Notes: generated by a model from the letters alone, not told the origin. A stretch of 8,871 nucleotides of DNA from an uncultured Pseudomonadota bacterium (GCA_913040875.1 CAJWHX010000117.1:1-8871); one strand, 5' to 3'. Numbered from the stretch's first letter, positions 1 through 7,495 are shown. Numbers and translations are program-made.

Positions 1-531
1 AATTGATGGTGTACTTCGATTCCCACCAGGTTCCCATCCCCACAATACGAGGGGGTCATGAGCAACGTGAAGATACAACTGATCCAGCGTTTTATGACCG
101 TTTTGTTCGGGATCTTTGAGCTGAGCACACAATGCCTGCGGTGTTCTATCTTCAAATATGAGCGGCATCTCAACTTCGGGTAAATGCCAATTGGGTGCTC
201 CTGGCGGCCCACCTTTTACACCGTAACCCTCGGAGTTTTTTGTCTGATGACAAGTTGCGCACTCCATTCCCGCTTCCGTGCTGGCGCGGGTGACGTTCAT
301 TGCATGGGGCACCGATGCATCTGTTTGTAGTGGCGCATCCCCACTCGGATGACAGTTCAAACATCGAGGATGTTGAAGGACTGTATACACGTCTTGAAAC
401 GCATTGATACCTTCTGCTATTTGCTCAGCAGACATCTCTACTCCTGAAGATTCTTCGGGAATCCTTGATTCTCCCGCCCAAGAAACAACACTGATGAACA
501 GTCCAGCCCCAGCCCAACATCCTCTTTTCAT
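1..531 (-). CDS. diheme cytochrome c of the IorAB-associated type, C-terminus cut by window start
   Basis: Periplasmic electron-transfer protein, probably the electron acceptor of the molybdenum hydroxylase encoded just upstream. 177 codons are open from the ATG at 531-529 to the window edge with no stop. Residues 1-20 look like a Sec signal (MKRG, then a hydrophobic stretch ending near SWAG). Two heme-binding motifs are visible: CLNCH at residues 57-61, preceded by HPR, and CATCH at 91-95. Later come a GAPNWHLP segment and, close to the cut, HDPLVLWGWEPGG. From memory, this layout matches the small cytochromes often found next to isoquinoline 1-oxidoreductase-like genes, so only a short C-terminus is probably missing. 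The start overlaps the stop of the upstream gene by 4 bases (ATGA, 531-528), which points to translational coupling. A GGGGTG stretch 5 bases upstream may serve as ribosome binding site. Confidence 0.88.
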   Translation of the reverse strand, partial: MKRGCWAGAGLFISVVSWAGESRIPEESSGVEMSAEQIAEGINAFQDVYTVLQHPRCLNCHPSGDAPLQTDASVPHAMNVTRASTEAGMECATCHQTKNSEGYGVKGGPPGAPNWHLPEVEMPLIFEDRTPQALCAQLKDPEQNGHKTLDQLYLHVAHDPLVLWGWEPGGNRSTPSI

Positions 532-2801
532 TGAGTCACCCCACTTTTGGACACTCGCTCTAGGGTATCAGACACATGTTCATTCCACGCATCTTGAAGG
601 GGCATCTTCGTAAGACGCACACCCGTAGCGGTAAAGATGGCGTTTGATACAGCTGCATTGATTGGTGGAAGGGCAACCTCTCCGATTCCCGTTGGCTTAT
701 TGTCTGAAGGCAACAGAATGGATTTAATTTCCGGTGTTCTATGCATTCGAAGGGCTGGAAACCCATCAAAATTTCTTTGCTGAACGACACCATCCACAAA
801 CTCAATTTTCTCGGTCATCATTGAGAGTCCATAGATGATTCCACTCTCAATTTGAGCCCGAACCACATCCGGATTGATTACCAAACCGCAATCCACCGCA
901 CACGTAACGTGACGAACGACTATCTGATTGTTGACAATCCCCGCCTCTACGACCTGCGCTACAACCGATCTTGCAAACTCACTCACCGCAATACCGCGTC
1001 CCCAACCTTTTTCAATCGGCATACCCCAATCACTGTTCTGTACAACTGCATCGAGTACGGCTAAATATCGTGGATGTTCAGATAGCAGCTGACGCTTGGT
1101 TTCAAGAGGATCTCGCCCACCGATGTGTGTCAAGTGATCGATGAATGTCTCCATGATGAACGTAGAATAGGAGTGCGCCACCGATCGCCAAGCCGTAACG
1201 GGTACATTGACGTGAATTGGAGAGAATTCATACCGATAGTTGGGAAAGGCGTATTTACAGGTGGCCAGATCCCCACCTTCAAAGAGCCCCATCAGGCTGG
1301 TATTGCTCAGATATCCCGTTGCCGCATACGCCAATTTTCGCCGCATTTTTTCGGGAATCAATTTTGGGAATGCAACATCCAGCTGCTCCCCCATCTCAGG
1401 AAACAACAGCTGAGAAACCAAATGACTACGGACCGCAATGATATCTCCATCCTTGTCGATCACACCAGCCATTCTACAAGCACCTTGCGGCCTATAATAG
1501 CCCATCGTCATGTCGTCTTCCCGACTCCAAGTCACCTGAATCGGAACGCCTGGTTTCAAAGAGGCCAGCTGTGCCGCCTCTAAAACAAAGTCTATGCAGG
1601 CTCGGCGTCCAAAGCCTCCCCCCAACATGGTCATCTCAACTTCAATTCTGTCCTTGGGGATTCCAAAATACCCATGAATGGTCATCGCAACCATCGTGGG
1701 TGCCTGTGTCGGAACCCAAACCTTTGCACTGTCGGCTGTCATGAGCACCGTACAGTTTTGAGGCTCCATCGTCGCATGACTCAGATAAGGATACTCATAT
1801 TGCAATTCAATGCTCGTGGTATCCTCCTCTTCGAAGACCTTCTCTACATTGCCTACATTTTTAACTCTGTGCGAACCTGGTCCCTTTGAATAGGCTCTTG
1901 CGACGTCTGCCAAGTCCGCTGTATTCAACCCTTTGACACGACCACCAGTCCAGTTTACTTCTACCAATCGAGCTGCCCGCTTAGCCTGCCAATATTTTTT
2001 CGCCAATACCGCAACTCCACGTTCAAACGATACAACATCCAAGACTCCTGGTTCTTTCAAAGCCGTGTCAGCGAAGACCGTCTCTGCACGCCCCCCCATT
2101 ACTGGTGACCGAAGTACATACGCACACACCTTATCCACCATCTGAACATCCGTACCAAATATTGCGCTACCGGTAGACTTCGAGAGTGCATCGACACGTC
2201 GCTGTCCCTCTTTACCAATCACCGAAAAATCTTTAGTTGATTTCAACGGTGGATCTGTTGGAACCGGTTGCACAACCGCCAGTGAAACAAGGTCACCATA
2301 CGGAAGGTGCTTCGCAGAATCCACATGATGAATGGAACCTTGCTTGGCGATGCATTCTTCTACTCGTACGCCCCATTTGACGGCAGCGGCTGATCTCAAC
2401 ATCTCTCTCGCGGACGCTCCAGCCCTGCGTACAGGTAAAAACAACCCAGCGGTAGACATCGAACCGCCAGTCAGTTGCATACCGAACCCGGATTTGTGAG
2501 CTTGGACCACTTCGATTTGATCCAGCGATACTTCCAGTTCTTCTGCCATCAAAGTCGCCGTCCCCATTAATACCCCTTGCCCCATCTCCGAATACTTTGA
2601 AGCCACCAAAATCTTTCCTGTCGGCTCAATACGCAAAAACAAGCTGGGTTCAAAGATGCCTAGGCGCACAAAAGTATCTTCTAAGTCTTGACTGTTCAAT
2701 CCGGTACAGCCGGTTGCATTGGCTCCCAATACCAATGCTCCTGTACCCGACCCGAGCAGTTGTAGAAATGAACGCCTATCGATCATCGTCACCTTACTCA
2801 T
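528..2801 (-). CDS. molybdopterin-binding subunit of a xanthine dehydrogenase-family oxidoreductase (IorB-like), Tat-exported
   Basis: Catalytic subunit, 757 residues, a usual length for isoquinoline 1-oxidoreductase beta subunits and related membrane-linked aldehyde dehydrogenases. These hydroxylate N-heterocycles or oxidise aldehydes using water and pass electrons to [2Fe-2S] clusters. The N-terminus carries a twin-arginine-like signal ([10 protein letters not shown], residues 8-17), a hydrophobic stretch and ATGC (29-32), which could be a weak lipobox. Family motifs are in order: SEMGQG (~71-76), GGSMS (~112-116), MEPQN (345-349), VPTQAPT (~363-369), the cofactor-binding GGGFGRR (394-400) and GIGE (705-708). 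E708 corresponds to the catalytic glutamate of the xanthine dehydrogenase family. The start is taken as the ATG at 2801, not the TTG at 2804, because GAGGGG lies 4 bases upstream. This ATG overlaps the upstream stop by 8 bases (ATGAGTAA). The substrate cannot be read from the sequence. Confidence 0.93.
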   Translation of the reverse strand: MSKVTMIDRRSFLQLLGSGTGALVLGANATGCTGLNSQDLEDTFVRLGIFEPSLFLRIEPTGKILVASKYSEMGQGVLMGTATLMAEELEVSLDQIEVVQAHKSGFGMQLTGGSMSTAGLFLPVRRAGASAREMLRSAAAVKWGVRVEECIAKQGSIHHVDSAKHLPYGDLVSLAVVQPVPTDPPLKSTKDFSVIGKEGQRRVDALSKSTGSAIFGTDVQMVDKVCAYVLRSPVMGGRAETVFADTALKEPGVLDVVSFERGVAVLAKKYWQAKRAARLVEVNWTGGRVKGLNTADLADVARAYSKGPGSHRVKNVGNVEKVFEEEDTTSIELQYEYPYLSHATMEPQNCTVLMTADSAKVWVPTQAPTMVAMTIHGYFGIPKDRIEVEMTMLGGGFGRRACIDFVLEAAQLASLKPGVPIQVTWSREDDMTMGYYRPQGACRMAGVIDKDGDIIAVRSHLVSQLLFPEMGEQLDVAFPKLIPEKMRRKLAYAATGYLSNTSLMGLFEGGDLATCKYAFPNYRYEFSPIHVNVPVTAWRSVAHSYSTFIMETFIDHLTHIGGRDPLETKRQLLSEHPRYLAVLDAVVQNSDWGMPIEKGWGRGIAVSEFARSVVAQVVEAGIVNNQIVVRHVTCAVDCGLVINPDVVRAQIESGIIYGLSMMTEKIEFVDGVVQQRNFDGFPALRMHRTPEIKSILLPSDNKPTGIGEVALPPINAAVSNAIFTATGVRLTKMPLQDAWNEHVSDTLERVSKSGVTQ

Positions 2802-3297
2802 CAAGCCCCTCTTTCGAAGCAGATTTAAGTTCGTCTTTCATCCAATTAGCCGTTCGATGTATCGCTCTTCGAATCCTAGGATAGGTTCCGCATCGACACA
2901 AGTTTGCCGACATCACAGCATCGATATCTGAATCGGTCACCTCTCCTCGAACCTGAATGATCAAGGCAAGCGCACTCATGATCTGACCCGACTGACAATA
3001 GCCACACTGTGCGACATTTTCTTCCACCCAAATCTGCTGAATGGCATGCAGACTTCCGTCTGGAGCAAGCAACCCCTCTATTGTTGTTACTTCTCTATCT
3101 TCAACGGCACTGACTGGTGTGACACAAGATCTCCGAGCACGACCATCGACGTGAACTGTACAGGCACCGCACAAAGACTTCCCACACCCGAACTTGGTTC
3201 CAGTCAGCCCCAATTCCTCACGAAGCACCCACAGAAGAGGAACATCGGAGGGAACATCAACCGACTCTACTTTTCCATTGACCCTTACAGAGACCAC
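2794..3297 (-). CDS. [2Fe-2S] subunit of a xanthine dehydrogenase-family oxidoreductase (IorA-like)
   Basis: Small electron-transfer subunit, 167 residues, that relays electrons from the molybdenum cofactor of its partner (next gene) to the cytochrome. The N-terminal half is a plant-type ferredoxin fold with C38-x4-C43-x2-C46-x11-C58 ([13 protein letters not shown]). The C-terminal half is the four-helix [2Fe-2S] domain with CGYC (98-101) and CRC (134-136), inside the typical [11 protein letters not shown] and [11 protein letters not shown] contexts. All eight cluster ligands are present. It starts with GTG at 3297. An overlapping ATG at 3299 is out of frame and meets a stop after four codons, while GGAGG sits 4 bases before the GTG. 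There is no signal peptide, as expected: in this family the small subunit is thought to be carried through Tat with the large one. The tail is somewhat longer than usual, with an acidic/basic end ([10 protein letters not shown]). Confidence 0.94.
   Translation of the reverse strand: MVSVRVNGKVESVDVPSDVPLLWVLREELGLTGTKFGCGKSLCGACTVHVDGRARRSCVTPVSAVEDREVTTIEGLLAPDGSLHAIQQIWVEENVAQCGYCQSGQIMSALALIIQVRGEVTDSDIDAVMSANLCRCGTYPRIRRAIHRTANWMKDELKSASKEGLDE
2806..2811 (-). promoter_or_regulatory. ribosome binding site of the molybdopterin subunit gene
   Basis: GAGGGG on the minus strand lies inside the 3' end of the [2Fe-2S] gene, 4 bases before the ATG at 2801. Counted as AGAGG, the spacer is 6 bases. 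It supports the ATG start over the adjacent TTG. Confidence 0.6.
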
Positions 3298-3326
3298 ATC
3301 CCCTCCATGCGTGTATTTCTATGCAC

Positions 3327-3851
3327 TTACTCTTCTCCTGTTCTAGGCTTATAGCCGATTTGTTGAGGAAACCTTAGGCTCACCCCCAGCTGATGCACCG
3401 TAGATAGATCTTCTGATTCTGGCCAAAACCCCACGCGATAATACATGGTTCCAATTCCAAGGTTCAGCAGGGTTCTCACCTGAGCCCCTACTTCTGGAGT
3501 TCCTTCTATCTCCTGCCGAACGCTGATACCACCATCGACGGCAACCACTAGAAGCCCCACTCGAGGTCCAACCGTAGACGAAAATCCGCCCAACCCGGAG
3601 TCCCACAACACATCTCCTGAAAGACCGACCAATCGATTCCCATTCACCCGAGAAACAGCAGTCTCCAGTCCGACAAAACCGCCATTCTGAGACGATACAG
3701 ACAATCCACTCGTAGCGCCCAAAGATACAAACACTCTCGGTCTAACACCAACCTCAAAAGCATCCACGTTGAGATGTTGGGTGGACGACTGTATAGGGCC
3801 ATCTGCGGATTCACGTCCAAATGCCATATTCACCAGCAGCAACAACCACAT
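3327..3851 (-). CDS. small exported beta-barrel-like protein, probably outer membrane; first gene of the oxidoreductase unit
   Basis: 174 residues. I do not recognise a named family. It has a short hydrophobic N-terminus (MWLLLLVNMAFG) that could be a signal peptide, though it lacks the usual positive charge before it. The rest is a run of amphipathic, beta-prone segments rich in G, V, S and aromatics (for example RPRVFVSLGA, GFVGLETAVSRV, GTMYYRVGFWP, VHQLGVSLRFP), broken by short polar turns. That is the look of a small outer-membrane barrel of about eight strands. No cysteine is present in the mature part. The ATG at 3851 has AAGGGG 6 bases upstream, and no earlier in-frame start occurs before a stop. 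It ends 29 bases before the [2Fe-2S] gene on the same strand, so co-transcription is likely. A role in substrate passage is only a guess from position. Confidence 0.7.
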   Translation of the reverse strand: MWLLLLVNMAFGRESADGPIQSSTQHLNVDAFEVGVRPRVFVSLGATSGLSVSSQNGGFVGLETAVSRVNGNRLVGLSGDVLWDSGLGGFSSTVGPRVGLLVVAVDGGISVRQEIEGTPEVGAQVRTLLNLGIGTMYYRVGFWPESEDLSTVHQLGVSLRFPQQIGYKPRTGEE

Positions 3852-3915
3852 GCCTGACCCCTTACGATTTGATTGCCCATCAAAATATCTGTATGCTCAC
3901 CATGTACGTATAGGA

Positions 3916-3921
3916 TAAAAT
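3916..3921 (+). promoter_or_regulatory. possible -10 element for the PEGA gene
   Basis: TAAAAT matches TATAAT at five of six bases and ends 6 bases before the ATG at 3928, in the 76-base gap between divergent genes. Transcription would then start at or very near the start codon, giving a leaderless or nearly leaderless mRNA. This fits the lack of a good ribosome binding site there. I see no convincing -35 element at the right spacing, so this is weak. Confidence 0.25.
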
Positions 3922-3927
3922 AGACAC

Positions 3928-4299
3928 ATGTTCTACTTGTACACCGTAATTTTGTTGCAAACTCTCGCTTGTCGCCACAAGATCGAGATAGAGAGTGCCC
4001 CATATGGTGCGGATGTATACTGGAAAGAGGAGAGTCTTGGTAAAACCCCAATGGAGTATACCTTTTGGTGGTATCCGGGACGACGCATTCCGATCACGGT
4101 CCAGTATTTTGGCTATCGGACCAGTATACTCGACGTACATCGTTCGATATCGCCGTTGATCATCGCTGATGATATCATACATGTCCGTGTAATGCGATTG
4201 CTCGGATTAAAGCCCCGCAATGTTCACAGCGCTGTTCTCGTTCCGGAACATGGACCGGCTGGCACATGGACACCAGAGGACGCACAATCCTTTCAATAA
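3928..4299 (+). CDS. PEGA-domain protein, probable envelope lipoprotein
   Basis: 123 residues. The N-terminus is a short hydrophobic segment ending in LQTLAC, with Cys15 as a possible lipid-attachment site. The match to a lipobox is imperfect, because Thr, Leu and Ala occupy -3 to -1. It is followed at once by one PEGA domain (~18-75): IEIESAPYGADVYW, then LGKTPMEY and an aromatic stretch with WWYPGRR and FGYRTS. PEGA domains are small beta-rich modules common in envelope proteins and thought to bind surface polymers or proteins. The last ~45 residues are unassigned and end in a polar tail. A stop lies in frame at 3916-3918, so 3928 is the earliest start. It is divergent from the barrel gene and 69 bases before the ATG of the DUF547 gene on the same strand, which may be co-transcribed. 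Confidence 0.8.
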   Translation: MFYLYTVILLQTLACRHKIEIESAPYGADVYWKEESLGKTPMEYTFWWYPGRRIPITVQYFGYRTSILDVHRSISPLIIADDIIHVRVMRLLGLKPRNVHSAVLVPEHGPAGTWTPEDAQSFQ

Positions 4300-4368
4300 C
4301 GTCCGGGGTTTCTCACGGTTTAATATGGGCTATGAATATTGAACCACAATACAAGCCCTAAAGTAGAC

Positions 4369-5178
4369 ATGTCCATATTCATCGATATTCTGATCGGTAA
4401 ACGAGAACTCTCACCACCAAAGTTGTCCCATGGTATCCAGCCGTTGAATCAATGGGACGACGATATCTGGACCGGTGTATTGCAGCGATTTGTTTCGAAC
4501 AATGGTTCTGTTGACTATGTGGGACTTCGAGAAGACATCGAATTCATAAGACTCGTAGAAGTAGTGAGTAGACAATCTCCGCGGTCCCATCCCCACCTAT
4601 TCCCCTCTCAAAATGCCGTGCTGAGCTTTTGGATCAACGCCTACAATCTCTTAACCATATGGAGTGTTCTGTCAGACAATATCTCCAACTCTATTCAAGA
4701 GAGTACGGCTTCAGGTTGGATTCGAATCAATGCCCAACAAGATTTCTTTGTCGCCAATCGTGTTCAGGTTGGAGGGGTATGGATGAACCTCTACGATTTG
4801 GAAAATAAAATCATTCGCAATATCGGAGATGGACGCATTCACGCCGCCATCAATTGTGCGTCAAACAGCTGCCCCATGCTCGAAAACACCGCATTTCAAG
4901 CAGACAGTTTGGACGAACGATTGTCTAAATCAATGAAGAGAATGGTCAATTCCAGTCGTCATCTTACAGTCAATATGAGAACACAGACTGTCTATGCCTC
5001 TCCAATATTTGACTGGTACAAATCCGATTTCAATGCTCGAGGACGACAACAGCTGTTTGCATACTGGATCCAATTTGCCGATGAGCCCCTATTGTCTTCG
5101 CTTCATCAAGCGAAAGTCAAACGATTCAACATAGAATGGATACCCTACGACTGGGGATTGAACCAACGAAAAGATTGA
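4369..5178 (+). CDS. DUF547 family protein
   Basis: 269 residues from the ATG at 4369. The frame is open back to a TTG at 4339 (10 more residues), and neither start has a strong ribosome binding site. The body has the conserved pattern I associate with DUF547 (PF04784), whose biochemical function is not established: GSVDYVGLR (~46-54), SFWINAYNLLT (~86-96), the cysteine-containing HAAINCASNSCP (158-169), SPIFDWYKSDF (~211-221) and a C-terminal IPYDWGLN (~258-265). The conserved His, Cys and Asn residues suggest a catalytic or metal-binding centre, but that is inference. Many members carry a signal peptide. Here only a short SIFIDILIG hydrophobic patch is seen at the N-terminus, so export is doubtful. 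It follows the PEGA gene and converges with the TPR gene 11 bases away. Confidence 0.85.
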   Translation: MSIFIDILIGKRELSPPKLSHGIQPLNQWDDDIWTGVLQRFVSNNGSVDYVGLREDIEFIRLVEVVSRQSPRSHPHLFPSQNAVLSFWINAYNLLTIWSVLSDNISNSIQESTASGWIRINAQQDFFVANRVQVGGVWMNLYDLENKIIRNIGDGRIHAAINCASNSCPMLENTAFQADSLDERLSKSMKRMVNSSRHLTVNMRTQTVYASPIFDWYKSDFNARGRQQLFAYWIQFADEPLLSSLHQAKVKRFNIEWIPYDWGLNQRKD

Positions 5179-5191
5179 AGGCTCAAAGCCT
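5179..5191. terminator. small hairpin between convergent genes, possible weak terminator
   Basis: AGGC-TCAAA-GCCT starts right after the TGA of the DUF547 gene (5178) and reaches the TAG of the TPR gene (5192-5190). The stem is only 4 bp and no T-run follows on either strand, so it is at best a weak terminator. Its position between convergent stops is the main reason to list it. Confidence 0.25.
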
Positions 5192-6686
5192 AAATGAACC
5201 ACTGTACTATCGCCAATACGCCCATTGCACCCAGCAACGCTGCCAGAAAATGTTGCGTAAGCGCAGGCAAAGGAATTTCAGGCATTGACTGAACTGGTTC
5301 TGTGTACTGTGTCCATTCATTGGGCAACGATGTCTCTGATTGCGGCAACTGATCGGTATACTGTGAAAACTCTCCAGATTCTTCATCCCAGTTGATCAGC
5401 TGCTCCGGCTGTTTATGAACCTTTGAATCAGACGAGGGTTCCGGCTGTACCCGTACACGTTCTTCGGTTTTGTCATCCATATCGAACTCAAATTCTTCTA
5501 CTTGCATCGATGCCGGAAAGGTTTCAGAAGACAACGGCTCTAGTTGTACAGACATCGAAGAGTTTGGCTCTGTCGGTGATGAAGAGGAGGTGACAATGGA
5601 AGGACCCGTGGGCATATCAGAGCGTGGGGCAGAGTGAATTGCCGGCGCGGCATCCATAATTTCCTGGATGGGCTCTGGTGTAGGAGGCAATGGATCCTTC
5701 GGCGGAGGTGGTAAGTTCACCGGCGAAGACCCAGATTGTGATGCGGGTGCGATTGGTTCAGGAATGTATGTCTGTTCGGGAAGCGCTTGTGGTTCAGGAA
5801 CCTGCTGCAAAGAAGGGTCCGTTGACTCTGGTGGAAACAGTTCCATCAACCACAAGATCAAATTGTCTTTGTTTTCTCTACCCATCTTCTTTTCGACGAG
5901 GAACTCAAACTCCACACGACCAAGTCGGTCTCGGATATCCATGAGCACCATCGCGTCTCTCTGTACAAACTCAGAATCGATGGCTTGATTTCGAAGCAAA
6001 CAGGCAAGCATGTGTATGAGAGCATTTTGAAAATCCCCTTGCCGTCCAAAGAGTGCTGCCACTCGATAATGAATACTGGCAATGTCTTCAATGTCTTCTT
6101 GATCGTCCAAGGTTTTGACCAGTCTTCGAAGTTCTCGAACACAAAGGGGGTACTTCTCCTGCTCCTCTAATATGTCTGCAAACACCATTGTGGTATTTTG
6201 CCATGCGATCACATTCCCAAGTTGCTCCCAGTGACTTTGTGCTTCTTTCATCGCCGTTACGGCTTGACTTGGCAGTTTTGCGTACTGATAGAGGAGACCG
6301 AGTAAGTGATAACTGGCACCCATTTGCTGTTGGTCGTACACTTCTTTGGCACTGGTAAGGGCCCGTTCGCCATATCGAATCGCAGATACGAGTTCATCTT
6401 GCTGGTCGTAAATGGTCGCAATCTCTCTTAATGTTCGAGATATTCCCGAGTTATCACCGATTCTCTCTTGGCTTTTCAATAATTTCTTGAATCGATGAAG
6501 GGCAACTTCTGGTCCTTCTTGATCATAATCAAGCGCCAATCTAGCCAAATGGTATAAGACAATTGAAAAGGCTTCAAAGTCCTGCGCCTGTTTGGCATCT
6601 TCAAGTACCTGATCATACAGCTGCTTTGCCAAGCGGAAATTCCCCTCTTGGTGCGCTTGAACCGCATTACTCCAAATATCACTCAT
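5190..6686 (-). CDS. TPR-repeat protein with proline/acidic linker and C-terminal membrane anchor
   Basis: 498 residues. Residues 1 to ~290 are helical and TPR-like, with recurring pairs such as AHQEGNFRLAKQLYDQVL, LLGLLYQYAKLPSQAVTAMK and AALFGRQGDFQNALIHML. A disordered linker (~290-475) follows, rich in P, S, Q and E. It has a run of four prolines and an acidic patch (EEFEFDMDD). Two copies of [FW][ST]QYT[DE] stand at 440-445 and 458-463. The last ~21 residues are a single hydrophobic segment ending in VQWFI at the very C-terminus, with no N-terminal signal, so the TPR part should face the cytoplasm as a tail-anchored protein. A scaffold or partner-binding role is inferred from the TPRs. 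The ATG at 6686 is preferred over 6725 because it overlaps the upstream stop by 8 bases (ATGAGTGA) rather than 47. AAGGTG lies 9 bases upstream. Confidence 0.85.
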   Translation of the reverse strand: MSDIWSNAVQAHQEGNFRLAKQLYDQVLEDAKQAQDFEAFSIVLYHLARLALDYDQEGPEVALHRFKKLLKSQERIGDNSGISRTLREIATIYDQQDELVSAIRYGERALTSAKEVYDQQQMGASYHLLGLLYQYAKLPSQAVTAMKEAQSHWEQLGNVIAWQNTTMVFADILEEQEKYPLCVRELRRLVKTLDDQEDIEDIASIHYRVAALFGRQGDFQNALIHMLACLLRNQAIDSEFVQRDAMVLMDIRDRLGRVEFEFLVEKKMGRENKDNLILWLMELFPPESTDPSLQQVPEPQALPEQTYIPEPIAPASQSGSSPVNLPPPPKDPLPPTPEPIQEIMDAAPAIHSAPRSDMPTGPSIVTSSSSPTEPNSSMSVQLEPLSSETFPASMQVEEFEFDMDDKTEERVRVQPEPSSDSKVHKQPEQLINWDEESGEFSQYTDQLPQSETSLPNEWTQYTEPVQSMPEIPLPALTQHFLAALLGAMGVLAIVQWFI

Positions 6687-7416
6687 GCCCGATGCACCTT
6701 TTTTGTTCTCGAATCGCCTGACCAAAAGCCGTAAAGATTGTACTGTCTACTAACTCTGGATGCCATTGAACACCAACGCAAAAAGTCAACTCTGACAATT
6801 CTATGGCTTCTACAATCCCATCCGGTGCTCTACCTACAGGTGTACATCGACCGAAGTCGTCGATGGCTTGATGGTGTGTGGAATTGACTTGTATCTCATC
6901 TTTTCCAAACCACTCTTTCCAACGCGCACTCTCCAAATATACGGTATGCCAAGGCTTGGCTGGATCGGTTGGCTGCTCATGTTCAAGTGCACTGGGATCG
7001 TGTGTGGCGATATCTTGAATGAGTGTGCCACCGGCTACAACGGCAAGAACCTGCATACCGCCGCAGAGCCCCAGCAAAGGTACATCTTGCTCAATCGCTC
7101 CCTTAGCAAGTGTCATCTCCAGTTGGGTTCGTCCCTCATCGACCATATCCAGTCTGCCTTGCTGTGCTTGACCGTACCACTTGGGGTCTATATCGAAAGC
7201 ACCGCCTGTAATCACAACCCCATCGCAATTCTGTAGCACCCAATCCACCAGCGATTGTGAGCCCTCCGGCGGCAACAAAATGGCATCCATCCCCGCATCC
7301 CGAAGCTGATTGACAATGCACTCCTTGACAAAAACCTCGGCTCTTGCAGGCCTAATACGATGAGACACCGGCTTAGGACCCAGAGAACGTCTATCACAAG
7401 ACACAGCAACGATCAT
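6679..7416 (-). CDS. peptidase C26 / PuuD-like class I glutamine amidotransferase, probable gamma-glutamyl hydrolase
   Basis: 245 residues, the usual length for this family, which hydrolyses gamma-glutamyl bonds such as that of gamma-glutamyl-GABA in the putrescine pathway. The class I amidotransferase triad is visible: nucleophile Cys118 in LLGLCGGMQ, then His219 and Glu221 in VQWHPE. Also typical are GVVITGGAFDIDPKWYG (~66-82) and VNSTHHQAID (~177-186). The fold is cytoplasmic and no signal is seen. The frame is open for 66 more codons upstream, but the ATG at 7416 has GAGGAG 6 bases before it and begins with the family-like MIVAVSCD. No other polyamine genes are present in the window, so the true substrate is open. 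The gene overlaps the TPR gene by 8 bases and is divergent from the lipid kinase gene across a dyad. Confidence 0.88.
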   Translation of the reverse strand: MIVAVSCDRRSLGPKPVSHRIRPARAEVFVKECIVNQLRDAGMDAILLPPEGSQSLVDWVLQNCDGVVITGGAFDIDPKWYGQAQQGRLDMVDEGRTQLEMTLAKGAIEQDVPLLGLCGGMQVLAVVAGGTLIQDIATHDPSALEHEQPTDPAKPWHTVYLESARWKEWFGKDEIQVNSTHHQAIDDFGRCTPVGRAPDGIVEAIELSELTFCVGVQWHPELVDSTIFTAFGQAIREQKRCIGHE

Positions 7417-7422
7417 ACGCTT

Positions 7423-7428
7423 CTCCTC
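7423..7428 (-). promoter_or_regulatory. ribosome binding site that sets the start of the amidotransferase gene
   Basis: GAGGAG on the minus strand with a 6-base spacer (AAGCGT) before the ATG at 7416. This argues against the much longer open frame reaching 7614. Confidence 0.75.
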
Positions 7429-7432
7429 ATGA

Positions 7433-7449
7433 TCAGTCTCTGAGACTGA
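7433..7449. promoter_or_regulatory. 17-bp perfect dyad in the divergent gap, candidate operator
   Basis: TCAGTCTC-T-GAGACTGA: two 8-base arms that are exact reverse complements around one central base. It lies 16 bases before the ATG of the amidotransferase gene and 46 bases before that of the lipid kinase gene, so a bound dimeric regulator could act on both. A TACACT at 7465-7470 could be a -10 element for the kinase gene, with a weak CTGAGA (7440-7445, 19-base spacing) inside the dyad as -35. No regulator gene is adjacent in the window. A hairpin in the amidotransferase 5' leader is an alternative, if transcription starts far enough upstream. Confidence 0.5.
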
Positions 7450-7495
7450 AATCACAAAATACGGTACACTGAATACTGCACGAGGACGAACCTGT

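Noticed and set aside
170..364. 64-codon minus-strand frame inside the cytochrome gene
   Set aside because: The frame with both CxxCH heme motifs and an unbroken 177 codons is the real one. This is a shifted shadow.
1125..1583. 152-codon open frame on the plus strand inside the molybdopterin subunit gene
   Set aside because: It is antisense to a gene with clear family motifs throughout, and its translation shows no recognisable domain or ordered composition.
4159..4173. Inverted repeat ATCATC-GCT-GATGAT
   Set aside because: It lies inside the PEGA coding sequence, has only 6-base arms and is followed by no T-run. Chance is the simplest explanation.
5668..5988. 106-codon Gly/Ser-rich frame on the plus strand
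   Set aside because: It is the reverse complement of the proline-rich linker and helical part of the TPR gene. The glycine richness is the mirror of proline codons.
6687..6725. Upstream ATG giving 13 more residues to the TPR protein
   Set aside because: It would overlap the amidotransferase gene by 47 bases. The ATG at 6686 gives a compact ATGAGTGA coupling.
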